DNA of 64,000 bases from Ascaris suum (taxonomy: Eukaryota; Nematoda; Chromadorea; Rhabditida; Ascarididae): NCBI GenBank assembly GCA_013433145.1, contig CM024183.1, positions 2,384,501 to 2,448,500 of the forward strand, given 5' to 3'. Below are positions 48,774 to 60,308 of the stretch, piece by piece; the stretch's first letter is position 1, and the number at the start of each line of letters is the position of its first letter. The notes beneath the pieces are model-generated. The model had not been told where the DNA came from. It searched no databases and saw nothing but the letters and a program-made list of their open reading frames with translations. Made by a program: the position numbers and the translations under genes.

Positions 48774-48847
48774 GCCGCCATAGCTCAGTCGGTTAGAGCG
48801 TGGGTCTAATAAGCCCAAGGTCGCAGGTTCGACCCCTGCTGGCGGCA
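48774..48847 (+). tRNA. tRNA-Ile(AAT), array 2 copy 50
   Basis: Canonical body; next copy 329 bp on. Confidence 0.95.
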
Positions 48848-49102
48848 GAGAGAACTCCACAAGGGTCGACTGGCAGCCGTGTGAAGCGAAATCTTCAGGT
48901 CTAATCCCTTCGCGATGCACGCTGATGAAATCATCGAATATATTCATGATCCTACAAACTCCTCTGTTGATCATGATGGTCTTCAGCCAGCGTCACTGTC
49001 GATCGGGATGGTTTTGCACCAGGTGCTCGTCGATATGTCATTTTCTGATCTCAGAGATAAACTATCATTTCCCCGTCAAAATTGACGTCAGAGTTACCCT
49101 CA

Positions 49103-49176
49103 GCCGCCATAGCTCAGTCGGTTAGAGCGTGGGTCTAATAAGCCCAAGGTCGCAGGTTCGACCCCTGCTGGCGGCA
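49103..49176 (+). tRNA. tRNA-Ile(AAT), array 2 copy 51
   Basis: Canonical body; next copy 329 bp on. Confidence 0.95.
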
Positions 49177-49431
49177 GAGAGAACTCCACAAGGGTCGACT
49201 GGCAGCCGTGTGAAGCGAAATCTTCAGGTCTAATCCCTTCGCAATGCACGCTGATGAAATCATCGAATATATTCATGATCCTTCAAACTCCTCTGTTGAT
49301 CATGATGGTCTTCAGCCAGCGTCACTGTCGATCGGGATGGTTTTGCACCAGGTGCTCGTCGATATGTCATTTTCTGTCTCAGAGGATAAACTATCACTTC
49401 CCCGTCAAAATTGACGTCAGAGTTACCCTCA

Positions 49432-49505
49432 GCCGCCATAGCTCAGTCGGTTAGAGCGTGGGTCTAATAAGCCCAAGGTCGCAGGTTCGACCCCTGCTGG
49501 CGGCA
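49432..49505 (+). tRNA. tRNA-Ile(AAT), array 2 copy 52
   Basis: Canonical body; next copy 328 bp on. Confidence 0.95.
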
Positions 49506-49759
49506 GAGAGAACTCCACAAGGGTCGACTGGCAGCCGTGTGAAGCGAAATCTTCAGGTCTAATCCCTTCGCAATGCACGCTGATGAAATCATCGAATATA
49601 TTCATGATCCTACAAACTCCTCTGTTGATCATGATGGTCTTCAGCCAGCGTCACTGTCGATCGGGACGGTTTTGCACCAGGTGCTCGTCGATATGTCATT
49701 TTCTGTCTCAGAGGATAAACTATCATTTCCCGTCAAAATTGACGTCAGAGTTACCCTCA

Positions 49760-49833
49760 GCCGCCATAGCTCAGTCGGTTAGAGCGTGGGTCTAATAAGC
49801 CCAAGGTCGCAGGTTCGACCCCTGCTGGCGGCA
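49760..49833 (+). tRNA. tRNA-Ile(AAT), array 2 copy 53
   Basis: Canonical body; next copy 343 bp on. Confidence 0.95.
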
Positions 49834-50102
49834 GAGAGAACTCCACAAGGGTCGACTGGCAGCCGTGTGAAGCGAAATCTTCAGGTCTAATCCCTTCGCA
49901 ATGCACGCTGATGAAATCATCGAATATATTCATGATCCTACAAACTCCTCTGTTGATCATGATGGTCTTCAGCCAGCGTCACTGTCGATCGGGACGGTTT
50001 TGCACCAGGTGCTCGTCGATATGTCATTTTCTGTCTTATGATGATTCACGACTGAGAATAAACTACGATTCCCCGTCAAAATTGACGTCAGAGTTACCCT
50101 CA

Positions 50103-50176
50103 GCCGCCATAGCTCAGTCGGTTAGAGCGTGGGTCTAATAAGCCCAAGGTCGCAGGTTCGACCCCTGCTGGCGGCA
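50103..50176 (+). tRNA. tRNA-Ile(AAT), array 2 copy 54
   Basis: Canonical body; next copy 329 bp on. Confidence 0.95.
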
Positions 50177-50431
50177 GAGAGAACTCCACAAGGGTCGACT
50201 GGCAGCCGTGTGAAGCGAAATCTTCAGGTCTAATCCCTTCGCAATGCACGCTGATGAAATCATCGAATATATTCATGATCCTACAAACTCCTCTGTTGAT
50301 CATGATGGTCTTCAGCCAGCGTCACTGTCGATCGGGACGGTTTTGCACCAGGTGCTCGTCGATATGTCATTTTCTGTCTCAGAGGATAAACTATCACTTC
50401 CCCGTCAAAATTGACGTCAGAGTTACCCTCA

Positions 50432-50505
50432 GCCGCCATAGCTCAGTCGGTTAGAGCGTGGGTCTAATAAGCCCAAGGTCGCAGGTTCGACCCCTGCTGG
50501 CGGCA
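50432..50505 (+). tRNA. tRNA-Ile(AAT), array 2 copy 55
   Basis: Canonical body; next copy 332 bp on. Confidence 0.95.
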
Positions 50506-50763
50506 GAGAGAACTCCACAAGGGTCGACTGGCAGCCGTGTGAAGCGAAATCTTCAGGTCTAATCCCTTCGCAATGCACGCTGATGAAATCATCGAATATA
50601 TTCATGATCCTACAAACTCCTCTGTTGATCATGATGGTCTTCAGCCAGCGTCACTGTCGATCGGGACGGTTTTGCACCAGGTGCTCGTCGATATGTCATT
50701 TTCTGTCTCATGATGATTCAAACTACGATTTCCCCGTCAAAATTGACGTCAGAGTTACCCTCA

Positions 50764-50837
50764 GCCGCCATAGCTCAGTCGGTTAGAGCGTGGGTCTAAT
50801 AAGCCCAAGGTCGCAGGTTCGACCCCTGCTGGCGGCA
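50764..50837 (+). tRNA. tRNA-Ile(AAT), array 2 copy 56
   Basis: Canonical body; next copy 329 bp on. Confidence 0.95.
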
Positions 50838-51092
50838 GAGAGAACTCCACAAGGGTCGACTGGCAGCCGTGTGAAGCGAAATCTTCAGGTCTAATCCCTT
50901 CGCAATGCACGCTGATGAAATCATCGAATATATGCATGATCCTTCAAACTCCCCTGTTGATCATGATGGTCTTCAGCCAGCGTCACTGTCGATCGGGACG
51001 GTTTTGCACCAGGTGCTCGTCGATATGTCATTTTCTGTCTCAGAGGATAAACTATCACTTCCCCGTCAAAATTGACGTCAGAGTTACCCTCA

Positions 51093-51166
51093 GCCGCCAT
51101 AGCTCAGTCGGTTAGAGCGTGGGTCTAATAAGCCCAAGGTCGCAGGTTCGACCCCTGCTGGCGGCA
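51093..51166 (+). tRNA. tRNA-Ile(AAT), array 2 copy 57
   Basis: Canonical body; next copy 341 bp on. Confidence 0.95.
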
Positions 51167-51433
51167 GAGAGAACTCCACAAGGGTCGACTGGCAGCCGTG
51201 TGAAGCGAAATCTTCAGGTCTAATCCCTTCGCAATGCACGCTGATGAAATCATCGAATATATTCATGATCCTACAAACTCCTCTGTTGATCATGATGGTC
51301 TTCAGCCAGCGTCACTGTCGATCGGGACGGTTTTGCACCAGGTGCTCGTCGATATGTCATTTTCTGTCTCATGATGATTCACGACTGAGAATAAACGATT
51401 TCCCCGTCAAAATTGACGTCAGAGTTACCCTCA

Positions 51434-51507
51434 GCCGCCATAGCTCAGTCGGTTAGAGCGTGGGTCTAATAAGCCCAAGGTCGCAGGTTCGACCCCTGCT
51501 GGCGGCA
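51434..51507 (+). tRNA. tRNA-Ile(AAT), array 2 copy 58
   Basis: Canonical body; next copy 326 bp on. Confidence 0.95.
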
Positions 51508-51759
51508 GAGAGAACTCCACAAGGGTCGACTGGCAGCCGTGTGAAGCGAAATCTTCAGGTCTAATCCCTTCGCAATGCACGCTGATGAAATCATCGAATA
51601 TATGCATGATCCTCAAACTCCTCTGTTGATCATGATGATCTTCAGCCAGCGTCACTGTCGATCGGGACGGTTTTGCACCAGGTGCTCGTCGATATGTCAT
51701 TTTCTGTCTCAGGATAAACTATCATTTCCCCGTCAAAATTGACGTCAGAGTTACCCTCA

Positions 51760-51833
51760 GCCGCCATAGCTCAGTCGGTTAGAGCGTGGGTCTAATAAGC
51801 CCAAGGTCGCAGGTTCGACCCCTGCTGGCGGCA
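51760..51833 (+). tRNA. tRNA-Ile(AAT), array 2 copy 59
   Basis: Canonical body; next copy 329 bp on. Confidence 0.95.
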
Positions 51834-52088
51834 GAGAGAACTCCACAAGGGTCGACTGGCAGCCGTGTGAAGCGAAATCTTCAGGTCTAATCCCTTCGCG
51901 ATGCACGCTGATGAAATCATCGAATATATTCATGATCCTACAAACTCCTCTGTTGATCATGATGGTCTTCAGCCAGCGTCACTGTCGATCGGGACGGTTT
52001 TGCACCAGGTGCTCGTCGATATGTCATTTTCTGTCTCAGAGGATAAACTATCACTTCCCCGTCAAAATTGACGTCAGAGTTACCCTCA

Positions 52089-52162
52089 GCCGCCATAGCT
52101 CAGTCGGTTAGAGCGTGGGTCTAATAAGCCCAAGGTCGCAGGTTCGACCCCTGCTGGCGGCA
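52089..52162 (+). tRNA. tRNA-Ile(AAT), array 2 copy 60
   Basis: Canonical body; next copy 343 bp on. Confidence 0.95.
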
Positions 52163-52431
52163 GAGAGAACTCCACAAGGGTCGACTGGCAGCCGTGTGAA
52201 GCGAAATCTTCAGGTCTAATCCCTTCGCAATGCACGCTGATGAAATCATCGAATATATCATGATCCTTCAAACTCCTCTGTTGATCATGATGGTCTTCAG
52301 CCAGCGTCACTGTCGATCGGGACGGTTTTGCACCAGGTGCTCGTCGATATGTCATTTTCTGTCTTATGATGATTCACGACTGAGAATAAACTACGATTTC
52401 CCCGTCAAAATTGACGTCAGAGTTACCCTCA

Positions 52432-52505
52432 GCCGCCATAGCTCAGTCGGTTAGAGCGTGGGTCTAATAAGCCCAAGGTCGCAGGTTCGACCCCTGCTGG
52501 CGGCA
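52432..52505 (+). tRNA. tRNA-Ile(AAT), array 2 copy 61
   Basis: Canonical body; next copy 329 bp on. Confidence 0.95.
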
Positions 52506-52760
52506 GAGAGAACTCCACAAGGGTCGACTGGCAGCCGTGTGAAGCGAAATCTTCAGGTCTAATCCCTTCGCAATGCACGCTGATGAAATCATCGAATATA
52601 TGCATGATCCTTCAAACTCCCCTGTTGATCATGATGGTCTTCAGCCAGCGTCACTGTCGATCGGGATGGTTTTGCACCAGGTGCTCGTCGATATGTCATT
52701 TTCTGTCTCAGAGGATAAACTATCACTTCCCCGTCAAAATTGACGTCAGAGTTACCCTCA

Positions 52761-52834
52761 GCCGCCATAGCTCAGTCGGTTAGAGCGTGGGTCTAATAAG
52801 CCCAAGGTCGCAGGTTCGACCCCTGCTGGCGGCA
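52761..52834 (+). tRNA. tRNA-Ile(AAT), array 2 copy 62
   Basis: Canonical body, last of the array; its 3' spacer is cut at 52923, before the right arm of the spacer hairpin and before the T4 run. Confidence 0.95.
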
Positions 52835-53189
52835 GAGAGAACTCCACAAGGGTCGACTGGCAGCCGTGTGAAGCAAAATCTTCAGGTCTAATCCCTTCGC
52901 AATGCACGCTGATGAAATCATCGGAAGTAAGCGTGAGCTTCCAAGAGCCGATGTTGCTAGGTAGTGTTTGCGGCATTGCCGTGTCGATGAAACGGATTTC
53001 AGGAACGGATCAAGGTCATTTCCTTGAGGAAAACTGGCTAGTTATGTGACGGTAGCTGGCAGTTGAATAACATCGTTTTACCTTGAAATCTCGATTCAGA
53101 AGAAAACGCCTCAGCCATTTCAAAAGCGAATCGCAAAAAGCATGTGGGTGTGATCTATGGAAGAGCTGATTAAGGGGAATAACGTTGAA

Positions 53190-53800
53190 TGTATGTTAAT
53201 CAATGTAAATTGAGTTCGTTTATATTCTTTGATTAAGTCTGATAATTCGTCGGTTATTGATGTTATTAGCTGTGAAATGGTCTTTCGGCTAGGCTAGAAG
53301 CCGTGTTGGATAGGGCGATTAGGTTGTTGTTGAGGAAATAGTCAAGGAAACTGTTCTTAATGGCAATCTTAATCGCCTTGCACACCGGAGAAATGGAATT
53401 GTTCGGTAAATCTGAACAGTAGCTGGATTGGGCTTCTTTAGTAAAGGAGTGATAACTTGGGTTTTCCTAGGGGATGGAATGGTGGAAGAGAAGATACTTC
53501 GATCAAAATCAACGAAGGGGCTGAGGTAGTGGTCGCGATGCCCCTCATGAAGACAGAAGGTATCCAATGATGAGGGGTGGAGGAGGGAGGTGAAGGAGGC
53601 CTTATTGCTTAATTTATCAATGGCCTCCCTCGTAGCTTCTACAGTCATGTCTACCTCCTGCGAATCCACGCGAAGTATCGAGGAGAGGTCTCCGATGACA
53701 GTTTTTCTTTTTTTGGGCGGCGGTTGAAAACCTCGCTAGCTGTTTGTGAGTGCATCGTTCAATTTTGAATTGGCCGCTTTTTCCCTGATTACAACGCCCA
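53190..53800 (-). mobile_element. LINE (non-LTR) reverse transcriptase fragment
   Basis: The minus strand reads as the region between endonuclease and RT and the first RT blocks of a CR1/RTE-like LINE: a segment with ATREAIDKLSNKAS, then the block-1 hallmark TPLLKKPNP followed by an NYRPI-like stretch, then (after a frame change near 53400) AIKNSFLDYFLNNNLI. In-frame stops and frame changes follow. No 5' or 3' end, poly-A or target duplication was found, so it is a dead internal fragment. It begins about 270 bp past the right edge of tRNA array 2. Confidence 0.65.
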
Positions 53801-55898
53801 TATACACTTTCGCGGTGTCGCTATGCAATGCTGCTTGAAATCACCAGTGAAATAATGAGGGGCTAAGGATAGGAACAGCGAAGCTGGATGATTCACAACA
53901 ACCTCAAGGGAATTGTGGTCTGTTAATGCAATGCATAACATTGTTTACTGGATTCTAGTGCGATGCGACTTTTTATTGATGAGCCTAAGCTCTTTTCGGT
54001 CTTTGGACTAACAGAGATGAATTGTACGGTCACTTCTGAGGAATGGAAAACCACAAAAGTTTTTCTTCAACGAATATTGGTCCTTGATTTAAATGCTTTC
54101 GAAAAAAAAAAGTATTATAATGATTAGTACCAGCTGATCACTAGCGCGAAAATATTTCAATTTTAGCCTTTTTCACCCTTAGAGCATCGCTCGGCAATAT
54201 TTGTATTTGAGTGATATAAACATAACCTGTGATTCAGTTTTCCACTATAATTTTTCTCCATCATAATCCAAGAGATCGCCCTCTCCCGCCCAAAAAAGTC
54301 GCCTTCCACTCCAACCCATCTACCCCCCCCCCCATATTATACCAGCACTAGTTGAATCATGACCTGGTTTGTTAGGCTACGATCTCCATAAAACGGTCGC
54401 TATGAATGTTAGGAAAATATGTGCACATGAAGGGTATGCTTGAGCATAAAATGACCTAATATATGGCCTAGTACTTCTGGAAGTTTCGAGTGAAAAAAAT
54501 TCAGTCGTAGCACTTTTTGAGAGAAGTACAGTAGGTTGAATTAACAGCTTATAGCATAACGTCTCTACAATAAACGAATGTAAGCAAAGAAAGTTGAGCT
54601 TTCGCTTGATTCAGATTAAGTGTCATCAGGTGGCAAATTTCAGATCATTTCAGTGGGAAGTTTTGTCTTGAGCGGTTTGTCTCTTCTTTTTGTATGATAT
54701 TGAGCTGTCATTGAGCAACTCTCGACATTTCTGCCCATATTTCGAGGAGTTATTATGGTGTAGCGATGTTGAACGATTATTTAAATACTTAATTCCCCCC
54801 TAGATTTTGTGATATTGCATTAAAGCGATCATAGCTGCAATTATTTCTCTATAATATCGCGCATCTGAAAATCCTAAAGCTTTTTTTTTTCATTATTTCC
54901 TCATTTGTTTGGAGAGCAGTATATGGTTCTATTTATGTTGCTTCATAATTGGTTTTATCAGCGCAAAATTTTGCAGCGGATGGCTCAACTTTTGAATGAT
55001 TTGATGAGAAATAAGTGGACATGATCAATAGTACCATGTTTTTAAGATCAAAACATCACGCTTGATTGAACGGTAATGCTAACCAATCCTATTAATGTAG
55101 TTCGGCGTTTAGGTGTTCTCAGGTGGGGCTGAAATGTGATTCGGGTCGGACTATCTTATGGATTTTAGTATGATATAATTGTTTGTTATGTGATATTGTT
55201 CAAACATTTCAGAGATTTGCACAAATTATGAGACGAAATTGAATATGCTTACTCCTCTGAAAGTAATGCTTGCTGGTCGTTGTTGCGCTTGTTTCATTGT
55301 TCTTCTCCCCTCGCTGTTGAATTTCTTCACCCCTCCCTATCCCAGCCCCCATCCCACTTACATGCTTTCTTACCACCTGGTCAACTCCTTACCTGAGTTC
55401 TTGCCACTTTCCTAAATTATCTGCCATGGAGGCATGCGTGTTTAAATGTTTCTGTATCTGTGATTGTTTCTGCTCAAGTTCTAGAAAAACTAGAGTGCCC
55501 AAACTTGATAGGTGCAACATAATGGGGTTCACCTTGTTCCAGTTGCTGTTTTCTAAATTTATTATAGGCAACCTTTCTAAATTATTATAGGCAATTTCTA
55601 AAAAGACAATATAAAAATTCTCTGGCAGCTTTTGTTCGACGTTCAGTCACTCCTAGGCTAAAAGTGTTTTTCATGGAGCATTTTTGCATAAACTGACCGC
55701 TTATGAAAAAAAAATGCTTTTAAACATTATTGTATTGCCTTTTCTCTAAATATTTGCATCATGAGAAGCGTGTATCGTTGTTTTACATGTTTTTGTTTCA
55801 TTTATTGATGTCCTATTTTTTTCAGCGAAATATTCCAATACTTAAAAGTATTTACTGTTTTCTTAAAAGAAGTAAGTAGTAGCTGTGATCGTTTTTCA
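53801..55898. other. Intergenic DNA upstream of RAD23
   Basis: AT-rich, with a C11 run at 54323-54333 and a pyrimidine-rich patch around 55295-55385. A small tandem duplication (TTATTATAGGCAA-like, about 55557-55600) is visible. No gene is supported. The RAD23 promoter presumably lies here but no specific element can be assigned. Confidence 0.4.
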
Positions 55899-55899
55899 G
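55892..55899 (+). promoter_or_regulatory. Candidate spliced-leader trans-splice acceptor for RAD23
   Basis: TTTTTCAG lies 21 bp before the RAD23 ATG with no convincing exon upstream. Nematode mRNAs commonly receive a spliced leader at such sites. A second similar site (TTTTTTTCAG near 55824) lies further upstream. Confidence 0.55.
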
Positions 55900-55920
55900 C
55901 ATCTTCATCTATCACACAAA

Positions 55921-58900
55921 ATGAAGATCACGTTCAAAACAATATCGCAAGTAACTTTCCATGTTGAAGTTGATCCATCGATAACGGTACGTTGTTGTTT
56001 GCTTCTTTTTTTTGATTTTATATTTTCTCTTTCAACTCCATTTTAGCATCATTTGCGCTTATTATTCCCTTCTAATTATCGACTATTGTTTAATTTAAAT
56101 ATTGAAATATATGAAGCAATTGAAAATTTTAATTTTTGAGAGTTTTTTTTTCCAACAAAAAAAGTTTGTCTAAAATTTTATTTCAAAGAAAGAGTTTCCG
56201 AGTTATAGATTGGTGAATTGAAAGCGAAAATCGCCGAACAAGAAGGTCAATTGGAATACCCTGTCGATGGGCAGAAGCTTATCTACAACGGAAAGGTGGC
56301 AGTTTTTTTAATATGATTTTAGCATCGAAAAATACTTTTGATTTTTTTTCGGGAAAATTCGATCTTTGTGATATCAGCGCTAAATATCTTCATTAACCGT
56401 TCGCAATTGCATAAAAGAATTGCAAAATTGTATTTTCTTTTGTTATATTCTGATATGTTTTAGTAGTTGAGATAGAAGTAAAAAGAAAGAAGAATGAGAA
56501 GAAAGTCTTAAGACGAAGTGAGATGGTTAATAATTTAAGTTTGAGATAATTAGGAATTTGAATATCTATGTATCTTCATGCGACTTGGCTATATTTTTTA
56601 ACATTGTGAAATTAGATAATGATGTGCCTACTGATTTTCTTCATGTCGGCTACCGAGGTACTGATTCAGATGAGTCTGAGAGGGAAGACTGGTATTTATT
56701 CATCTCTTCAGGCTTGAGTCTTAGGTCTTGGCTGTTCAATTGTATAGTACAGGACTTACGCTATATTTCTTCCTAAAGTATGAGTGGAACGATTCAACAC
56801 TAACTTTTTAAGTGAAGCTAAACATTTTCAGATCCTCGATGATGCACAAACGGTGGAGGAATTGAAGATCGATGCCGCCAAATTTATCGTTGTAATGGTG
56901 GCTAGAGTACGTAATTTTTTACCCGTATAAATTTATTTGCTAGCAGTGAGATGACAAGCATCTTAACTAAAGGGCTCCAACCGGATACAGGATAGATGCT
57001 GTAACCGGATGTGAGGTGAATGCTGATAATGCAACAAGGATATTTGTTCACTGAGGTTTTTGTATAATGAGGAAGGAAGGAGTGTTGTAGTGTTAAGATA
57101 AAAACCTGCAGACTGAATAAGAACTTAGTGTTAGAAGTTGAGAAACAGAATAAGTTTTTATTGAAATGTTGATTGTTTTCTTTCGTCTGATCTGATATCG
57201 ATTGTTGTAGATACTATCGATGTGAGTGTGATTTAGAGCTGCAAAAGAATTTCGGTGCGGAATCAGTGAATATTTGTATGTGTTTTAATTACAGGTTAAA
57301 TAAAATTTCCGATTTATTTGTGGTTTGTGCCTTTAATTTACGTTGCGATATTTTATATGAGGTATGACATGAAGTAGAATCTGCGAAGGGTTTTTTTTTT
57401 TGATATGCGATAAGTGGTCATAAAAGTTGTCGTTGAGCAATTAAACTTATTTCAAATTCATAATATAATGATGTCTCATCGCTTTGCTTAAATTGTTGAA
57501 TGTTTGTCTTTGTAGAAAAAAGCTCCACCGCCTGCAGCGAATGCACCAGAGTCGACACCCGCAACGCCAGCAGTGGAAGAAGGTGCAGCGAGTGTCCCGA
57601 GCACAGAGGCTGTCACTGCTGCACCAACAGGCACAGCACAGCCTGCACCACAACAGGCATCTGCTGCAGCACCAGGTAATCTTGAGTGTTGCTTTGATCC
57701 TGTTTAATTTTTCGGTTTTTGGTAAACTGATTAATACGATAAGACGGGGAGGGGGGGGGGGTGATTTTTGTCTTTAGTGGTACTCTATATTACCCCATTT
57801 CTGCTGAAAATTTCATCCATTTTCTGTCTTTCATCACTGAGACCATTTTTTTTGTCGTCGTCGTTCGGGTCCTGGCGCGGTTTGAGTTTCAAGTCGTTGT
57901 TGGATGTGATTTGTGGTTGAATAGTATTCGCTCGAATGAATGAAGAAAATTTTCTATGAGAAGACAATGAGCATACTCATATCGTTAAATATATATGCAT
58001 TTGAATACACACGCACGTACATCTGTTTATATGAATAAACATTTGTGTAAACTACATTAGCCGAAAATTGGGCCGAAGCGGTGCATGTAAAACAGGCTCG
58101 GTGTGAAAGGGAGGAGGGGATAGACAGTGAACTGATGAGGAAATTATGGAGGTTTCGTCGGAACTGCTTATCCTTATATTTGATGTTTAATAACCATAGA
58201 TTAGGAAGTTTTTAGGTATATTTAAAGCGTTTAACAAATGTAGTCATTACTCAGTATATTCTTATTACACTTTAAATTTATTAATGAGGCTCGAAATGAG
58301 CACATCTGACTTAAGATTGTTGAAAATGGACACTGTTTCGACAATTAAGATTATTTCGATAGCCAATGAATTCTTCTGTTTGTTCGTTCTGCATTTAACA
58401 AATTTCTTTCTACTTTTAAATCTATGGTTTTTCTGGAGGTTTTCTCCATTTCGGTTCTATAATTTCTTTTCTCACCCTTAGAACTTTGTTTTTCACATTG
58501 AATGCTGAAAGTTCTATATTTTTCTCTCAATTTTGCCCTGCATAGTTCATTGCATACTGTCGGCGTCTCATATATTTCCATAAAGAGTGGTGGAAATGGA
58601 TTAATCGGGCCAATCCATGATGTGCCTAGATACGCCAACGCTCAAAATCGCAACATTTTTTTAAGCGCTTTGTTCTTGTCCTTGCCCTATCATTGCCGTC
58701 TTTTGCAGTAATACTTTATATTCACATCCTTAGATGGTTAACGGCTCCTTAATGCTGCATTCGGCCCCGATCTATATGTTTTTGAATTTTCGTTTGCTCA
58801 CAAGATTAGATATAGAGCATTTTCTTTTCTGTTATTTTGTCTATTTATCAGCAGTTTTGAAGAGGTGTTTGGGGTTTTTTTAAAGGTTTTGTCTGTAGTA

Positions 58901-60246
58901 TTTTTCTTCAATGGTAAAATTTCAGATGCGCTTACACCGGAGCAAGAAGAAACTGTACAGGCTATCGTTGCAATGGGTTATCCTAGGGACAGGGTACGTT
59001 TCTCATAATTTTTTTACAACATCTATCGTTCCGCCTCTTTTCTTTTTAATTTATTATGGCGTTATAAATGGAAATTGTCAACGAGGAGCCAAGGTGGAAC
59101 TGGAGACGAGGGCATTCAGCGGGCACATTCGAAACGCTCTGATCGAAAAGTACCATTTTGTTTAAGCGGCGTCGATTTAGTATTAGTGAGTTCATGCGCC
59201 GGTACTCACATTAATTGGTAAATTCAAGTTGTTTCTTTGGTGGCACAATGCATAACCAGGTAGCAATATTATTTGGTGTTTATTTGTCAAAATGCATTCA
59301 TAAAATTAAATCCGTTCCCAGTCATTTCCATACGGCTCACATATGTCGGTTAGGTATAAACAAACAGTCACGTAAATTTTGCAATTTAATAAGTCGGACG
59401 ATTGTAGATTTGACACTAAATCCCAAAAACGGCATATTTTCCGGCGGTTTCTTTGTATTATCTCTATGGTCAATACCGGTGGAATGCTGTTAAGTGGGTG
59501 TGGGCATTTGCTATCATTTATGCAATGGTATTGATGATTGGTTGTGTCGATGCATTAGCGATCGTGCAGTGCTCACATTGTCGTGATTCACACATTTTTG
59601 AAAGGTTATTCGATCAGAGTGGGCGGTAAAATTTCTCCCATTGTTTTTTACCAGACTATTCCTTTTTTTACCAGCTTTATCAATTTTATTAATTTATCAG
59701 ATTTTACCAAGCCAAATTTACCAACACTTTTACCAAGTTTGATTTGCGTTGCAAATTCAAAGGTTACTGAATTTTTTTATCATGGAGAGAATTACTGAAA
59801 CTTCTAGTTGTAATTGAAATGCTGTATTCATTTGTTGAAAAATGAGCGTTGTATAGGTGATTCGTGCTCTACGCGCAGCATTTTTCAATGGCGATCGTGC
59901 GGTGGAATATCTCTGCACCGAAATACCGGATGAGGAGGAGCTTGCAGGTCTCTCTCTCTCTTTATTTATGTTTATTTTTTATTGGCTTATGCAAAGCGAA
60001 GAATTCGCTGCATCAGATAAAAACCTTATTGTTTTCAAATTTATGTTGACGTAGCGTTGCGTCATATGATTCTGCGTTATGATGTCGTGTGATATTTGCT
60101 GTCTTAGAGGACATAGTGAATACTGCAAAACGTGCTTTTGAGAGGGAAAGAAAAAGAGATAGGTGTGATGTGGTGAATGCTCTTATTTTGGCCTATGAAA
60201 TGTAAATATGTTAGGTAATTGTGATGCCATATGCAACTAGAAAGCT

Positions 60247-60308
<62 letters not shown>

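Larger units (their letters stand above)
32320..52923 (+). repeat. Tandem array 2 of tRNA-Ile(AAT)-bearing units, 62 copies
   Basis: Head-to-tail units with periods of 322-348 bp, in two main classes (about 329 and about 343) that differ in the spacer between TTTTCTGTC and TTCCCC. The tRNA bodies read the same as array 1, but the spacer has fixed differences (CCCTCA before the tRNA, TGGCAGCCGTG after it, a TGACGTCA palindrome 13-20 bp upstream). The left edge starts in a degenerate tRNA; the right edge stops inside a spacer at 52923. Open frames across it, including the minus-strand frame reading GVEPATLGL through the tRNA, are by-products of the repeat. Confidence 0.97.

Noticed and set aside
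55825..55899. A small 5' UTR exon and intron before RAD23
   Set aside because: The intron (GTAAG near 55872 to CAG at 55899) would be under 30 nt, too short for splicing; trans-splicing at one of the two acceptors is simpler.
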